This document shows positions 16,901 to 27,586 of a stretch of DNA of 64,000 nt, in pieces (the stretch's first letter is position 1; each line of letters starts with the position of its first letter). Position numbers and translations under genes: made by a program. The notes beneath the pieces were generated by a model. It saw nothing but the letters and a program-made list of their open reading frames with translations. It was not told the DNA's origin and searched no databases. This stretch comes from Saprospiraceae bacterium UBA3362 (GTDB lineage: Bacteria; Bacteroidota; Bacteroidia; Chitinophagales; Saprospiraceae), in NCBI GenBank assembly GCA_002360455.1, contig DEQQ01000024.1, positions 1 through 64,000 of the forward strand, read 5' to 3'.

Positions 16901-19900
16901 GATTCCCCGCAAGATCATAATAAAACAAAGTAAAATAATAAGATTTTTGACGAGTACTTAAGCTACAAGATTCGCTACCTCCTTGCAGACATCGAGTCGC
17001 ATAAATGACTTTCAAACTGTCATGAAGAATATTAGCACGAGCTCGTTTTGCTGCAATGAGATTGTCTTGTCTGTTTTCTTGTTGGGATTCTTCACATCTA
17101 TTCTTGACTTCTACTTCCGGGAACAAATGCTCCATACAGCATAAAGCATTTTTTTCTTTTAGCTTTTGATCCAAATTACTCTTTTTGAGTATACCCATCA
17201 AAGAAGATAAATAACTTGGATTAAATCTTAGTTTATCTGCCAACGCATCGCTCACTTTGAGTTCAATGGTATGATCTCTATTGGATTTATCAAAAACTTT
17301 TAGAATAAAAATGTTTCTATTTCTCTTATCTTCATTTATACATCCAAAGTATTTAATTCGAGTCCATTTTAGCCTGGCATCTTTTGTAAAAACGAGCTCA
17401 GTTTGTATGGCATTTCCATCATCTTTTATTACCGCTGTAAGTCTGTTGTCCACAGCTGTAGCAGACCAGGTATATTTTCTAGCAGATGGATTGCCAAAAA
17501 CAGAAACCATCATTTCCGGAATCACCGCAGGCGGTATATCATTCAGATTAATATCTGTTCCTGTAAATTTATTGAATGAATTCCATTGATCCATTACTAA
17601 AGAATTAAGAAAAGCGAGAAACACAACCGACTCAGGAGATTTTCCACATGAACTCATGATCTTTGCATCTGCGTATGCTTTTGCAGTATTGATATCAACA
17701 GATATACCCTCTAATGGAATATTATCCAATCTCACACATCTTGGATGTGCAAAACATGATTGCATTTTGCGATATCTATACATTATGGAAGGATTGGCTG
17801 TTGTGCTTGAACAATTATGACAATCGCCTTGAAAATTAATACCAGTGCAGATAGCAAGCCTGAGAAGATTTTTTCTCGGACCTTCTGAAATTGATCCAAA
17901 TTCAGTTTCAATTGCATGATTTCTTATGCTGTCTAGTATTCTTTGCTTTGCATCTTGATAAGTTCCTCTAAAGGTAGTCCATGCAAAATTTTTTGCCTCC
18001 TCACTAAGCGAATTTAAACGTCCCATATTCTCTCTTACACAAGATCTCATTGTACTTGCATTTGCATAATAAGGAGCATTACAAAACATCTGAGCCACCA
18101 CAGATTCATAAATAGTAAGATAGGTCCCATCTCTCATTGGAGATGACTGCCTCAATCGATTTATCATAACTTCTTTTACAGGATTTGATGCTCGTTCAAA
18201 AAATGGATCACTATTGATCCAATCAACACTAATTTGAGCATCTACTCTCAGGTAATTTTTTTCGACTGCATCATCAAATTTACTGGTTTTTGACATAGAT
18301 TCATCATGATGCAAACTGTTTACATTCTTATTATTCCACTGTAATAAAGGAAACTCAGGATGAAATTGAACTAATAGTTCAGACCATGTATCTTTCCATA
18401 CATTTTTTAGAAGTTGTAAAGATTGAATATTTTGCGGAATAGTATATTTTCTCCCATTTTCTATCTTGTATTGATCCGGTGGTGAAGTGTGTATATAACT
18501 TGTTTCTGCTTCATCAGTAACATCAACCCAAGAAGTATTTCCATCAAGATCTTTATATTGGAATGCAGGAATTTTTCTATATACAAATCCATCGAACACA
18601 GGTAAAAAATTAAATACTGATACTTCAAATGAATCTGTTTTATTGAAATCCATACATCCGTATTTTCCTTCTGGGCTCATATCACCCGCCATCATTGCAA
18701 AATGCAACATATCAAAATCATAAGCTTCTTCCGGGCAATTTTTTAAACACATTGGATGTGATGAAGATAATCGAACCGGCAATCCATCTGTAACTTCAAA
18801 TTTGCAGGGAATACAGGCCGGTGGACTGACACAAGGCAATGGCGGAACAAAAGATGGATTGTAACATGCTGTATCTCTTTGAATAAAATCTTCAATATAT
18901 TTTTCTCTTGCCTCTTCGTCTATTTCTATATGTTTTGAAAAATGATATTCACCCACAGCCAAACTTGTCAATGTCGTGTCAAATCGAATAGCTCCAAAAG
19001 ATTCACAATTGCTTATGTTACCATCATTAAAAGGACCAATTTTTATTTTCTTGTTCATCAAACTTTGCCCACAAGAATTTTTTAAACTGAGAACAATAGT
19101 TTTAGGGCAATCATAACAAACATTTTGAGTACATACAGCGAGGTTCACATCAGCCGGATTGATCTGATATCGCAATCTCAAGTCGGATCCCTCTGTTTCA
19201 ATAAATATTATTTTTGCAGCAATACTGGTTCCCTGACGATAATCCAATGAATGATCCTCTGATGTTATGCTGTAGCTTACCTCTATTGGTATTTCTTGAT
19301 CTGGTAGTGCTTCAAGATTTTCTGGTTTGTTACCGGCTAAAGCCGAGGCAATGGTTTGCCCTTTTGAATTGAGATATGAAATATAAATCTGACCATCTGG
19401 ATTTTTTACTATTTGCTTAGTGTAATGTGAAGCATCTCCCACTTCACTTCCAAATAGACGTGTCAACTCTGTTTGTGAGGGAATAGCGTAATAATACTTC
19501 GCATCCTTGCCAGACCCTATTTGAAATGCTTCTCCTGCAAGTCCACTGCGTTTGATCCTTCCTGTATTATCAGGCGTATATTCTACCTGCATAAAAGGAT
19601 ATCCATTGGCCTCAGGAATTTCATCTCGATGAAGATCAGCAATATCATTTTTCGAACTGTAATACTTTGCCGTTCCGGCATTGTTGCTCATTTTTCGAGC
19701 TAAAATTTCATCGGAACAATTTGGAATATCTCTGTCAAAATCTTTGGCAGAATATTGTTCGCCGGATTCATTTGTATTAAGTTTTGGAATAAATCGCAAA
19801 GGCGGAACATCTTCCAAATAAGTGTTTATTTCTGTAAACAATGAACCCGCAGAAGACCCTGATCTGCTTGAACCTGTAGATAGATCAACACCGGAAGGAA

Positions 19901-21092
19901 TAAATCTACGATCGATCTGACCTCCTGTTGGAATTCTAGTGCCCGTCGTTGGCAAACTTCTACCGGAAGTAATTCCTAATACATTAATTTTTTCATTTGG
20001 TTTTACAGGAGTGGGCAAAGCTTGAATCACCGGCCTTCCGTGATAGTCATAATAGGATTCGGAAGCAATGATATGCTGACCCTTTACATTGGATTTTGTT
20101 AAGGTCTGCCTTAGCTTCCCTGTCCCATCAAAAAAACTCACTTGATCTGCTCTGATTCCATTTTCCAAATAGCTTGCCTTATACTGCCATGGCTTTGAAT
20201 CTTGTTCAAAAATATGATCAGCTTCTATACTCATTGGGCTACTGATGTTTGACCATCTTCCTATGTAAGTTGTATTGTCAGGCCTGACACTTCTTCCTCG
20301 TACTCTTGCCACAAACTTTGCTTTTGAAGAAATCATCGGGATTCGGTATTCATTCTTGCTGATATTGATCCTGGTGGTATTCTTGTCCATTTGGATCGTC
20401 TCAGAAGAATAGCCATCAATAAATTTCCACTCCAAATCATAAGACGAAGCCCAAGCTTGTTCTTGAAATGAAATTTTAATATAACTAAATTCTTTCTTTA
20501 CACTCAAAGAAAATGGATCACTGATTGCAGTACCCGTTCTAGGAATTCTGGACTCTGCTCCCAAAATTTGAATTGATAACTTGATCTGTTCTGATCCGTC
20601 CAACCAACTTGCATTTGTTCTAAATGTATCGATTTTTACTTCTGCCCAAGCCACACTATCTATGGTATAAAAATCTTTTGCCTTGTAATTTTTGCCTTGC
20701 TCCCTATTGTAATTTAAACTCAATTGAATACGCACACTATCGATCGTTGTCAATCGGTTCCACTTCTTATACTTTACCAACATACTTACACTGCTTTCAT
20801 GATCTAACTGTGCAAGAGGATCGGCTAAAGATTGCTGTACAAAGCCTATAACCAAAGCTGATTCCAGAATTTTTACCCCTGATGGAGTAGCAATTCTTCC
20901 GGCCTTAGTCACTACATCTGAATTATAGATGGTGTCCTTGAAGCTTCTCATCCCAATACCAATATGCTTCATCTGACCCACGTTCAGAATATGTTCTCCA
21001 TCTCCAATTTGTTGTATGGCTTGACTAAAAGAAAAATGAGAACAGCAAACAGTGTATATTAATATTGCAACTAAAACAAATGATTTTTTCAT
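13956..21092 (-). CDS. giant RHS-repeat protein with variable C-terminal domain
   Basis: 2378 residues with a signal peptide (…YTVCCSHFSFSQ). A DUF6443-like block with YYDYHGRPVIQALPTP lies near residue 350, and Cys-rich segments (CTQNVCYDCP, CVSPPACIPC, FQGDCHNC) occupy the middle. YD/RHS repeats (YDEVGRI, YDKNGNI, YDALGRR) fill about 1480-1950. The core, at about 2040-2085, has EFRQYDPRVGRWLSVDP and ends NPIHIIDPKGD, the usual junction in RHS proteins. The last ~295 residues after this junction are unlike the rest and I do not recognise them; in RHS proteins this position holds a toxin or other effector that the cage encloses and releases. It is third in a tight operon, 17 bp after the 2154-aa gene. 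No immunity gene is visible downstream, so toxin function is uncertain. Confidence 0.88.
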   Translation of the reverse strand: MKKSFVLVAILIYTVCCSHFSFSQAIQQIGDGEHILNVGQMKHIGIGMRSFKDTIYNSDVVTKAGRIATPSGVKILESALVIGFVQQSLADPLAQLDHESSVSMLVKYKKWNRLTTIDSVRIQLSLNYNREQGKNYKAKDFYTIDSVAWAEVKIDTFRTNASWLDGSEQIKLSIQILGAESRIPRTGTAISDPFSLSVKKEFSYIKISFQEQAWASSYDLEWKFIDGYSSETIQMDKNTTRINISKNEYRIPMISSKAKFVARVRGRSVRPDNTTYIGRWSNISSPMSIEADHIFEQDSKPWQYKASYLENGIRADQVSFFDGTGKLRQTLTKSNVKGQHIIASESYYDYHGRPVIQALPTPVKPNEKINVLGITSGRSLPTTGTRIPTGGQIDRRFIPSGVDLSTGSSRSGSSAGSLFTEINTYLEDVPPLRFIPKLNTNESGEQYSAKDFDRDIPNCSDEILARKMSNNAGTAKYYSSKNDIADLHRDEIPEANGYPFMQVEYTPDNTGRIKRSGLAGEAFQIGSGKDAKYYYAIPSQTELTRLFGSEVGDASHYTKQIVKNPDGQIYISYLNSKGQTIASALAGNKPENLEALPDQEIPIEVSYSITSEDHSLDYRQGTSIAAKIIFIETEGSDLRLRYQINPADVNLAVCTQNVCYDCPKTIVLSLKNSCGQSLMNKKIKIGPFNDGNISNCESFGAIRFDTTLTSLAVGEYHFSKHIEIDEEAREKYIEDFIQRDTACYNPSFVPPLPCVSPPACIPCKFEVTDGLPVRLSSSHPMCLKNCPEEAYDFDMLHFAMMAGDMSPEGKYGCMDFNKTDSFEVSVFNFLPVFDGFVYRKIPAFQYKDLDGNTSWVDVTDEAETSYIHTSPPDQYKIENGRKYTIPQNIQSLQLLKNVWKDTWSELLVQFHPEFPLLQWNNKNVNSLHHDESMSKTSKFDDAVEKNYLRVDAQISVDWINSDPFFERASNPVKEVMINRLRQSSPMRDGTYLTIYESVVAQMFCNAPYYANASTMRSCVRENMGRLNSLSEEAKNFAWTTFRGTYQDAKQRILDSIRNHAIETEFGSISEGPRKNLLRLAICTGINFQGDCHNCSSTTANPSIMYRYRKMQSCFAHPRCVRLDNIPLEGISVDINTAKAYADAKIMSSCGKSPESVVFLAFLNSLVMDQWNSFNKFTGTDINLNDIPPAVIPEMMVSVFGNPSARKYTWSATAVDNRLTAVIKDDGNAIQTELVFTKDARLKWTRIKYFGCINEDKRNRNIFILKVFDKSNRDHTIELKVSDALADKLRFNPSYLSSLMGILKKSNLDQKLKEKNALCCMEHLFPEVEVKNRCEESQQENRQDNLIAAKRARANILHDSLKVIYATRCLQGGSESCSLSTRQKSYYFTLFYYDLAGNLTKTIPPLAVRVATGTGTPNHDENLTTRYSYNSQNMKLSKTTPDGGTTKFVYDEVGRIILSQDPVLRASAEANYIKYDSRGRTVEGGTVQAFNNINTIMDAGRTTYSSYRRELEATTTFKKDYTVTTYDLSTADRNVLDKFKMKSQSNLRNRVAAVRNFSTGTNLQHAFYFDYDIAGNTREIIQDFANLQSIPGIAADIVNHHRYKSIRYKVDILSGKMNEVAYQEGYSDQFYRWYSYDADLRITSVKTGFSRWEPEIYKDIDARYEYYMHGPVARAVLGSENVQSLDLNYTINGWFKSLNSGSMDNGSSLPDQLSYSLNYFNQDYKGIGHPIASSLSGPSLYSGNISQINIWNKGLDNAERTHQYKYDQMNRLVQSMTNGRNEYRMDLSYDKNGNIQTLDRYDGRGNRFDQLRYQYDPLRKNRLNHILDNSRTRLTGNITDLASQSENNYQYDAKGRLTSDVSEGNINLRWDANDKLRELNNSEGTSRFNYDALGRRATKHVTTGSADSYTELTVRDFAGNILADYNIKSSQIRLNSFPLYAEQRIGSIQLDSILVQIQPKRWIQSRGAKLYELKNQVGDINTLLSDRKIPSSTEYTVDIRKATEYYPFGMIMPGRDSSTSDYRYGFQGMEQDGNIKGKGNSISSEFRQYDPRVGRWLSVDPMEEKYPNFSSYIAFLNNPIHIIDPKGDDPPTAQQINSVITGISHYTLRNALATNYTRQLGAGDVASAIIPIASAVQGAAEFFESASELSQTLLSARVSLVVYRFLRGNISRAQAISQIGDIVGISLPEEALEADGPRTSSARAGQIIIENVVPNHTDFLTSAGQLAFQATLITLDNFTRNIAFNSHTIGFNQQLALIAYRLSNLSSIDDLLPGESLTALARQGDATYTQELNSAAQAGWGNQEAFSGGAQGALEFIRQQESLGNHGALRAVLLRATTDENGVRITNVDTIRANLMRITGQNATVRIENEESDRAQRGQ

Positions 21093-21109
21093 GACGTTAA
21101 TTTGTAAGC

Positions 21110-24100
21110 TTATTTAGGAAGTTCTGTTCGTATTTCTTGAATAGTATAGACACCTTGTTCAGTTTCTTTTTTAGTTCTTTCCAACTTGCCTTCAGCGTCG
21201 TATTCATAAAAAGAGGCATAATTTTGTTCATCCAATTTTGCAACCAATCTATAGTAATCATTTGTATAAATGAATGCTTCCATATTGGAATTGAAAGGTT
21301 GAATTTTTACATCATCAAACCATATCGGTTGAGCAGAGCTATTCTTAAGCTGCAATAAAAACTTGGGACCCATCTGTCTAAATTTCCCTGAGACTTGTTG
21401 CCACCCATCAATGATGACCCCAGAACTATAAAATGTCTCTCCATTAATTTCCACCTCAGCTATGTCTGAGAATGAGCTTAAATCATTATTATTACAATGC
21501 AACCATACAGAAAAATAATACTCCTTATCCGCTTCCGGTGAAAAGCTCATATTAATATCACCATTTTCAAGAGTAAAACTGCCGGATGCTAATCTTGCAG
21601 TTCTTTCACTCCGTGTTCTTTCTTGAAGAGAATTGTATCTGTATTCCACTTTGCCGCCGGAAGAAAGTTTTATACTTTTATTTCCCGAATGACTGACTTC
21701 ATTATCAATACCTACAGGATCAATATCAGTAGCTCCATCAAGAATAAAATGACTAGGAATGCGACACTCCGCAGTCCCACTAACAGAATACCTGCTTGTA
21801 AATGCACTGGAATAATCTTCAAATCCATCAAATGCAACATCCGTCATTCTCGCATTCACAGCATTGGCTGCCAATATATTATTTCCAAACTGATAGATTG
21901 ATGCAGATGGAATATTCAAGGCATTTAAAACTTCAACAGGATCACCTTTAGAGTTTACCTTCATGACCTGATCTCCGCGTTGCCATATGGTTTTGGTAGG
22001 ATTCTCGATCAATTTTCCATCACCGGAGAGTACCCAAAAAGGTTCAAAGCGATCCAATAATCCCGCATCATAGATCGGCCCTTCGGTTCTTTTCGTATTG
22101 ACAAAGTGAGATGCATTAGATCTGTAATTTCCGAGAATTCCATTTATAAATAAGTTCACTTCTATACCTCCGGAATTGCAATTCATAGAAACAGCCGTAT
22201 TCCTTGATTCACAAATGACTAAATCCATACAATCAGAACTTAGTATATACTGTTGACTGCAATTTGCATTGTTTGAATTCACTTTACTTCTCAGTGTTCT
22301 ACCGTTCATACAATTGTTTATATTTTCTACAGGAATTTCAAAATCGATTACTAATGAACTATCACAAAATGGCGAGCCATCTGCTGTGGAAATTGTAATG
22401 CCACAGGATTGACCTGGAATTGGAATAATTGCATAATTCGGGTAAATTATTATATTAGTTTTTTTAAATTTTGGATGGGTTGAGCTTCTTAAATCGAGTG
22501 GGAATCTTAAACTAGAATTTCTTTCATTGTTAAGATTATTTATAAAACAGTCACAAGTTCCCTCTGATTCAGTTCGAATTGCAGCCACATTAGTTTGCCA
22601 ATAATCAGAATAAGTAACAGCTCCTGCTTGAAGTACAGATCTTGGATTTAAATTCAAAGCATTAGAGCTTGTCGGATTTTCTGCTGTAACAATATTTCCT
22701 ACAGATGCCGAAAGCAGATTTTTCCTTCCTGATCTTTTGGTGTAAACAGTAAAACTTCCTCGGTCATCAAATCTTCTACCATTAGCTTGAATTAACTGTA
22801 CTTTTCTTGGTTCAACTTTGCTAACCCATACTGTTCTTGCAGTGCCTCTGGAGTCATTTCTAAATAATAATAGTTCATCTCCTTCAGTATAAAAACTCTG
22901 AGCATTGGGCAAGCTAAAACTTGATTCTGATAACAATATATTTTTCAACTTTAAACCTTGATTCGTTGATGCATGAGACATTCCATTATAAGCCCAATAA
23001 GCCGGAATATCCAAATTGTAATATTTTTTATCGAATTCATTATCCAATTCGGTAAGAATAATCCGACCGCTTTCTCCATCATAAGCAATATTCCTATTGG
23101 TTTGTGAAGATCCAAATTTTCTTGTTATTACATGATCCAATAATCCAACTCTAGTAATAAATTTGGTTATAGTATGAGATCTAAATTCTGTATAAAATTG
23201 ATTAATAACAGGCACCGGAATAAATAATGGAAATGGAATAAATGAAGCTGCAAAAACTTCTAAGTTTAATTGTACTCCACCTCCTTCCTGTGCACTTATC
23301 TGTTGATTGGCATCCACATAGTAATCACAATCTACACCGATAGTTTTCTGAGCTATAGCCAATGTCCTTGGATTGATGACAGTCGCCACATTGTTTAAGC
23401 TTCCATCAGCGTTGGTCTTATAAATATATTCTGTGCTGGAAATCAAATTGTCATATTGATCATATTCTGACTGTTTTTTGAGTTTTCCATGCATATCATT
23501 AATTTCTACAACAAATCCCTGAGTTACCACTTCAGCAATTTCAGATCGGTTATAGATTTGGGTTGGAATCATCATTTCTTTGCCTACAAAAAACTTATCT
23601 GTCTTTTTGTAATGGTAGGGAAAATCTCTTGCCGTGTAATTTTCTTGAATGGAATACCCAGTCCCATGCTGAGTAATACGCACTGCAGTGATTGATTTTT
23701 GAGTAACTTTAGAATAAATGACAGTTGGATATTGGTAAAAGATATCTCCCAATGGTTCCAATTGATAATTATTCACATTAATTGAACTTACACGTCTCCT
23801 AGAATAATGGATTGGCTGTACAAGAGGATTTTCATCCTTCCCTATCATGGGCTCGTAAGATGCTACGCCGGAAGATATCTCTCCATCATTGTATGAATAT
23901 TCTGTTCCATAAACTCCATTGATTTGACCGGAATTGGTTCCCACTTGCATCTTATCCCAGTTGTCATTGATAATAATACTTTTTACTCTTGCCCCTCCTC
24001 CTTTTTTAGCTTGAGTAAAATAGTTAAGTCTTAGCATTGAGCCTTCATAGTTCATATGCAACGCTCTGTTATGTCGTTCTAAGAAAGCAACCAAGCCACC

Positions 24101-27100
24101 ACTTCCAAAAACTTCATCAAATGTTGTCCCAAGATCATCAAAGGCCTGCTCTATATCCCTTGGAACTTCTGGATGATCAGGCTTGATCAACAATGGTTTT
24201 TCGATCATAATATATTCTCTAGCTGCAAGAGTAAAGGGATGCATATTGATCCCATACGTCAGTGGAGTCTCTGAATAGGCAACTTCTGAGTGCTGGTTTG
24301 CTAAAGGAAGCTTTATCCAAATATCGGTTTGCTCCGGTGTAGATCCTCTTTCTCTTAATCCATAAGATCTTCCGGCATCGGCTTCACTAAAATTTATAGG
24401 AATAAATCCTGTTATGCGTTCCAATTTGGATGGCAATCCAGACGATGGTTCTACCACCTGAACCAAACTACTAAAGTATAACTCATGGATATGTTCAAAC
24501 AATGGAAATAATTGGGCTGGTCTTGTTATCACAGGATCACCAAATGTTTTCGGAATAGATAACACCAAATATTGATTAATGTAGCCATTGTATTTTAAGG
24601 CGCCAACAGGATCTATCTCACCATTAGCTTCTCTGCATACTCCTTTGATTTTGTACATGACCGTTGCTTTTTTATCCTGTACAAAAGCGTAGTCATCCGA
24701 CTCATATTCAATTTTCATAGTAGCATTTTGAGGGGTTTTGATAGAGTCTAACAACCAAGCTGAAGCATCAATATTTTGCACAACTTTATTCTGGTTCGTA
24801 TAAGGAAAATCGTCTTGAATTAGCCTTTTATAATTTCCCCAACGATCTACTTTTTTTGCATGATATTCCGGATTATTGCCATAGGAAAATTCATACGGAC
24901 TTTGCTTGGCTTTTTTTGAATTGGCATAAGCAAAAGAAATTTTCTTTAAAGTCAATTTTCCATTTTGATTTGGATTTATTCCCTCTCTTACTGTGCTTGG
25001 ATTATTATTGCAAAGAGAATAGTCATACTCAAAAAATACTATCTTAACAGGAGTTAAAGTGGATGTATTATTAGTGAAGGCCGCAAACAACTTTATACTG
25101 TCCAGTTTATAGAGCTCTGCATTTGGATTGGTCCCGTCATGTTGTCCTCTAACTCCAAACCCATCTCGACGAGGGCTCGAATAAAATTCTGCTGTATAAT
25201 TGCGCGTCTGAATTTTATCGACATAATAAATTTCTTTACCACCAAATAATATGGAACCACTATTATCATGCTCTGTATGTTTTTCTCCTTCTTGGAAGTT
25301 GGCTTTGAACGCCTCTTGCGGATTTCTCCATAAATAGTTACTGTGTACTCTTTTGTATTTAAAAGAAGTATATGAACCCAAATCATCAGGAGAGGGCCCG
25401 TTCAAAGTAAGATCTGAATAATCTGATGACAAGATTTCTGTCACATACCAAGCATAGGCATGAGCTGGAGTTGTGGTTTTTAAGTAATAATGATTTTCTC
25501 CTTTAGCATTATGAATGCTTGCAGTAGAATCCTGATAAGTCACATTTCCTTGCTCATCTTCATGAGCTTCATGTCCAACATTAAAGCTAAGTTCATTGAT
25601 AAAATTATTGTAGGCCGGGAGTCCAAACTTATATCTTATTCCATCTTCATTAACTACTTCGATTTCTTGAATCAAATGATCCGATTTATTTCCATAGCTT
25701 GGAATTGCGGGATCCGCAGAGGATCCATTTCGCATGACGTCTGTATAATATCTTGAGGTCAATTCTCCGGCATGCCTCATATCTCCTATTGATCGATAAC
25801 TCATCAATTTATTTCTCAATTTTCTATTGGGATACACTATCTCATTGCTTGATGCAATGCTTTGTCCATTGGACAAATTTCGTGTAGTGTTAGCTGTTGC
25901 CAGATCATCAGCTCTGTGCAGATTTGCCCTCACCGGCTCATACTCTCCCAGTTTATTAAAAATTTCCTCCCCTTGCATTGGAATAAGTTCTCCGGTATTT
26001 TGAAAATAAACAGGCTCAAAATCCGGCGACGGCATTGTATCCTTAAATCCAAAAGCTTCCGTAAGTTGATTTCCGTTAGACCATTTTGTACTTACATCGG
26101 AGCCTACTTGGACAATTACATTAGCTCCAACGTGAACTATATCTCCAACTCCAATTTCTAATCCCCCTTCTCCCATATCACTTGAGTTGCGTTGATGAGC
26201 AGTATGCACTGTTCCTATGTCATTTCGCTTTGGTCTAAAAGAAGTTTGCAAACCATGTGCACTAACATTATACAAATCGTAGGTATATGCCGTAATGGGC
26301 AAGGTGGGTGTCTCTCTATAGTACACACCTTCATTTGCTCTATTAAAATCATGTAATGCATCTTCACCTCCATATTGGCTGTATAAATATCCGAATGATT
26401 TTTTTCTAAATTCTCTGGTGATAAATTGATTGTGTGTATTGAACTCCAGTTCGCCATGAATATGAACAGGCTTTACTTCTCCACCCAATGTAGCTTTTAC
26501 TCTGGATGTGATAGAATGAGATGGAATTTCAAAAGGAGGAGAAAATGATGGTGAAGCAAATGAATGTGAAAAATTGGAATTAAGCCCACCAAGCTCATGT
26601 CCTAATTCTTCTCTTTCTTCGCCCTCACCAACTTCTCTAACAGTAGATATATTGCTTGAGATTCCATATTGTAATGATTTATATCCTTCTCTACTGTCAA
26701 TGGTTGTCCCTATGTATCCGCCCACAGAAGTTTTGACATGAGACTTTGTAAAATTACCCGACATACTAAGTGATGGTGAGAAAGTTGCTCCTTTTGTGGA
26801 ACTTACACTTATATCCAATCCTATTCCTCCACCAAAATTCGATCCACCGGCTCTTACATTTCCTCCCATTCCCAAAGCAGTAGAAAATCCTTCATAATTG
26901 TCATGCTCTATTTCCAAACCAAGATTTAATCCTACACCTGCACTACCGCTACCTCCAAGTTGAATACCGGCTATCTGTACACCAACACCTACTGCTGCCC
27001 CAACGGTTACTTTTTCTTTTATATTCGCTTCTTTGAGGATATCAACATCCCTAAAATCATCCGGCAATCCTCTGACCGAACGATTTACAGACCCAGCATT

Positions 27101-27574
27101 AAGAGACCATCCAAGCCCTACCCATGAAGCCTCATCATTCACTCCTACTTGAGAATCGTAACTTAAATTCACAGGATATCCTCCAACATCCAATAATGGA
27201 ATATTGTAACTAAAATCACCTGTAGCAAGATTTACAAGATTTGCGGTACCTGCAGATGTAAATGATGATGCCTCCGGTGCACCCGGCCCTCCGTGTTCTG
27301 CATCAGCTCTTGCTCTCTTTTGAGTCTTTTTGGATTCCGCTTGTTTTACAATGGAAAATGGAGCTGACTGAAGTAAACAGGGCTCTTCCTCAAGCAAATT
27401 GTCCATACAATCGAATGGAGTCAATTCACTAGAATTTTGTCGACCGGCTGCCATAGCCAAATTGAAACCACGCATTGCCAACAAACCGGAATCCAAAATA
27501 TTAATATGGATTATCGCAAGAAGGAAAATTGCCCAATATTTTTTTCTTTGGTTGATCGATATTATTGTTGTCAT
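21110..27574 (-). CDS. 2154-aa SpvB/Rhs-associated secreted protein
   Basis: The N-terminus has a membrane/signal segment (KKYWAIFLLAIIHINI). Residues about 110-170 read NLATGDFSYNIPLLDV and WVGLGWSLNAGSVNRSVRG, the hallmark of the Bacteroidota proteins that precede RHS genes and resemble the SpvB/TcB beta-propeller side of Tc toxins. A Gly-rich stretch follows (about 190-260), then long beta-rich regions. Near the C-terminus a carbohydrate-binding-like beta-sandwich is likely (SHSGNKSIKLSSGG ... WFDDVKIQPF), and the end FYEYDAEGKLERTKKET is a lone RHS-type repeat that leads into the next gene's product. The gene lies between a TANFOR-like gene (12 bp gap) and the RHS gene (17 bp gap), so the three are one transcript and probably one complex. 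Exact function unknown. Confidence 0.82.
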   Translation of the reverse strand: MTTIISINQRKKYWAIFLLAIIHINILDSGLLAMRGFNLAMAAGRQNSSELTPFDCMDNLLEEEPCLLQSAPFSIVKQAESKKTQKRARADAEHGGPGAPEASSFTSAGTANLVNLATGDFSYNIPLLDVGGYPVNLSYDSQVGVNDEASWVGLGWSLNAGSVNRSVRGLPDDFRDVDILKEANIKEKVTVGAAVGVGVQIAGIQLGGSGSAGVGLNLGLEIEHDNYEGFSTALGMGGNVRAGGSNFGGGIGLDISVSSTKGATFSPSLSMSGNFTKSHVKTSVGGYIGTTIDSREGYKSLQYGISSNISTVREVGEGEEREELGHELGGLNSNFSHSFASPSFSPPFEIPSHSITSRVKATLGGEVKPVHIHGELEFNTHNQFITREFRKKSFGYLYSQYGGEDALHDFNRANEGVYYRETPTLPITAYTYDLYNVSAHGLQTSFRPKRNDIGTVHTAHQRNSSDMGEGGLEIGVGDIVHVGANVIVQVGSDVSTKWSNGNQLTEAFGFKDTMPSPDFEPVYFQNTGELIPMQGEEIFNKLGEYEPVRANLHRADDLATANTTRNLSNGQSIASSNEIVYPNRKLRNKLMSYRSIGDMRHAGELTSRYYTDVMRNGSSADPAIPSYGNKSDHLIQEIEVVNEDGIRYKFGLPAYNNFINELSFNVGHEAHEDEQGNVTYQDSTASIHNAKGENHYYLKTTTPAHAYAWYVTEILSSDYSDLTLNGPSPDDLGSYTSFKYKRVHSNYLWRNPQEAFKANFQEGEKHTEHDNSGSILFGGKEIYYVDKIQTRNYTAEFYSSPRRDGFGVRGQHDGTNPNAELYKLDSIKLFAAFTNNTSTLTPVKIVFFEYDYSLCNNNPSTVREGINPNQNGKLTLKKISFAYANSKKAKQSPYEFSYGNNPEYHAKKVDRWGNYKRLIQDDFPYTNQNKVVQNIDASAWLLDSIKTPQNATMKIEYESDDYAFVQDKKATVMYKIKGVCREANGEIDPVGALKYNGYINQYLVLSIPKTFGDPVITRPAQLFPLFEHIHELYFSSLVQVVEPSSGLPSKLERITGFIPINFSEADAGRSYGLRERGSTPEQTDIWIKLPLANQHSEVAYSETPLTYGINMHPFTLAAREYIMIEKPLLIKPDHPEVPRDIEQAFDDLGTTFDEVFGSGGLVAFLERHNRALHMNYEGSMLRLNYFTQAKKGGGARVKSIIINDNWDKMQVGTNSGQINGVYGTEYSYNDGEISSGVASYEPMIGKDENPLVQPIHYSRRRVSSINVNNYQLEPLGDIFYQYPTVIYSKVTQKSITAVRITQHGTGYSIQENYTARDFPYHYKKTDKFFVGKEMMIPTQIYNRSEIAEVVTQGFVVEINDMHGKLKKQSEYDQYDNLISSTEYIYKTNADGSLNNVATVINPRTLAIAQKTIGVDCDYYVDANQQISAQEGGGVQLNLEVFAASFIPFPLFIPVPVINQFYTEFRSHTITKFITRVGLLDHVITRKFGSSQTNRNIAYDGESGRIILTELDNEFDKKYYNLDIPAYWAYNGMSHASTNQGLKLKNILLSESSFSLPNAQSFYTEGDELLLFRNDSRGTARTVWVSKVEPRKVQLIQANGRRFDDRGSFTVYTKRSGRKNLLSASVGNIVTAENPTSSNALNLNPRSVLQAGAVTYSDYWQTNVAAIRTESEGTCDCFINNLNNERNSSLRFPLDLRSSTHPKFKKTNIIIYPNYAIIPIPGQSCGITISTADGSPFCDSSLVIDFEIPVENINNCMNGRTLRSKVNSNNANCSQQYILSSDCMDLVICESRNTAVSMNCNSGGIEVNLFINGILGNYRSNASHFVNTKRTEGPIYDAGLLDRFEPFWVLSGDGKLIENPTKTIWQRGDQVMKVNSKGDPVEVLNALNIPSASIYQFGNNILAANAVNARMTDVAFDGFEDYSSAFTSRYSVSGTAECRIPSHFILDGATDIDPVGIDNEVSHSGNKSIKLSSGGKVEYRYNSLQERTRSERTARLASGSFTLENGDINMSFSPEADKEYYFSVWLHCNNNDLSSFSDIAEVEINGETFYSSGVIIDGWQQVSGKFRQMGPKFLLQLKNSSAQPIWFDDVKIQPFNSNMEAFIYTNDYYRLVAKLDEQNYASFYEYDAEGKLERTKKETEQGVYTIQEIRTELPK

Positions 27575-27586
27575 AAGAAAACAGGA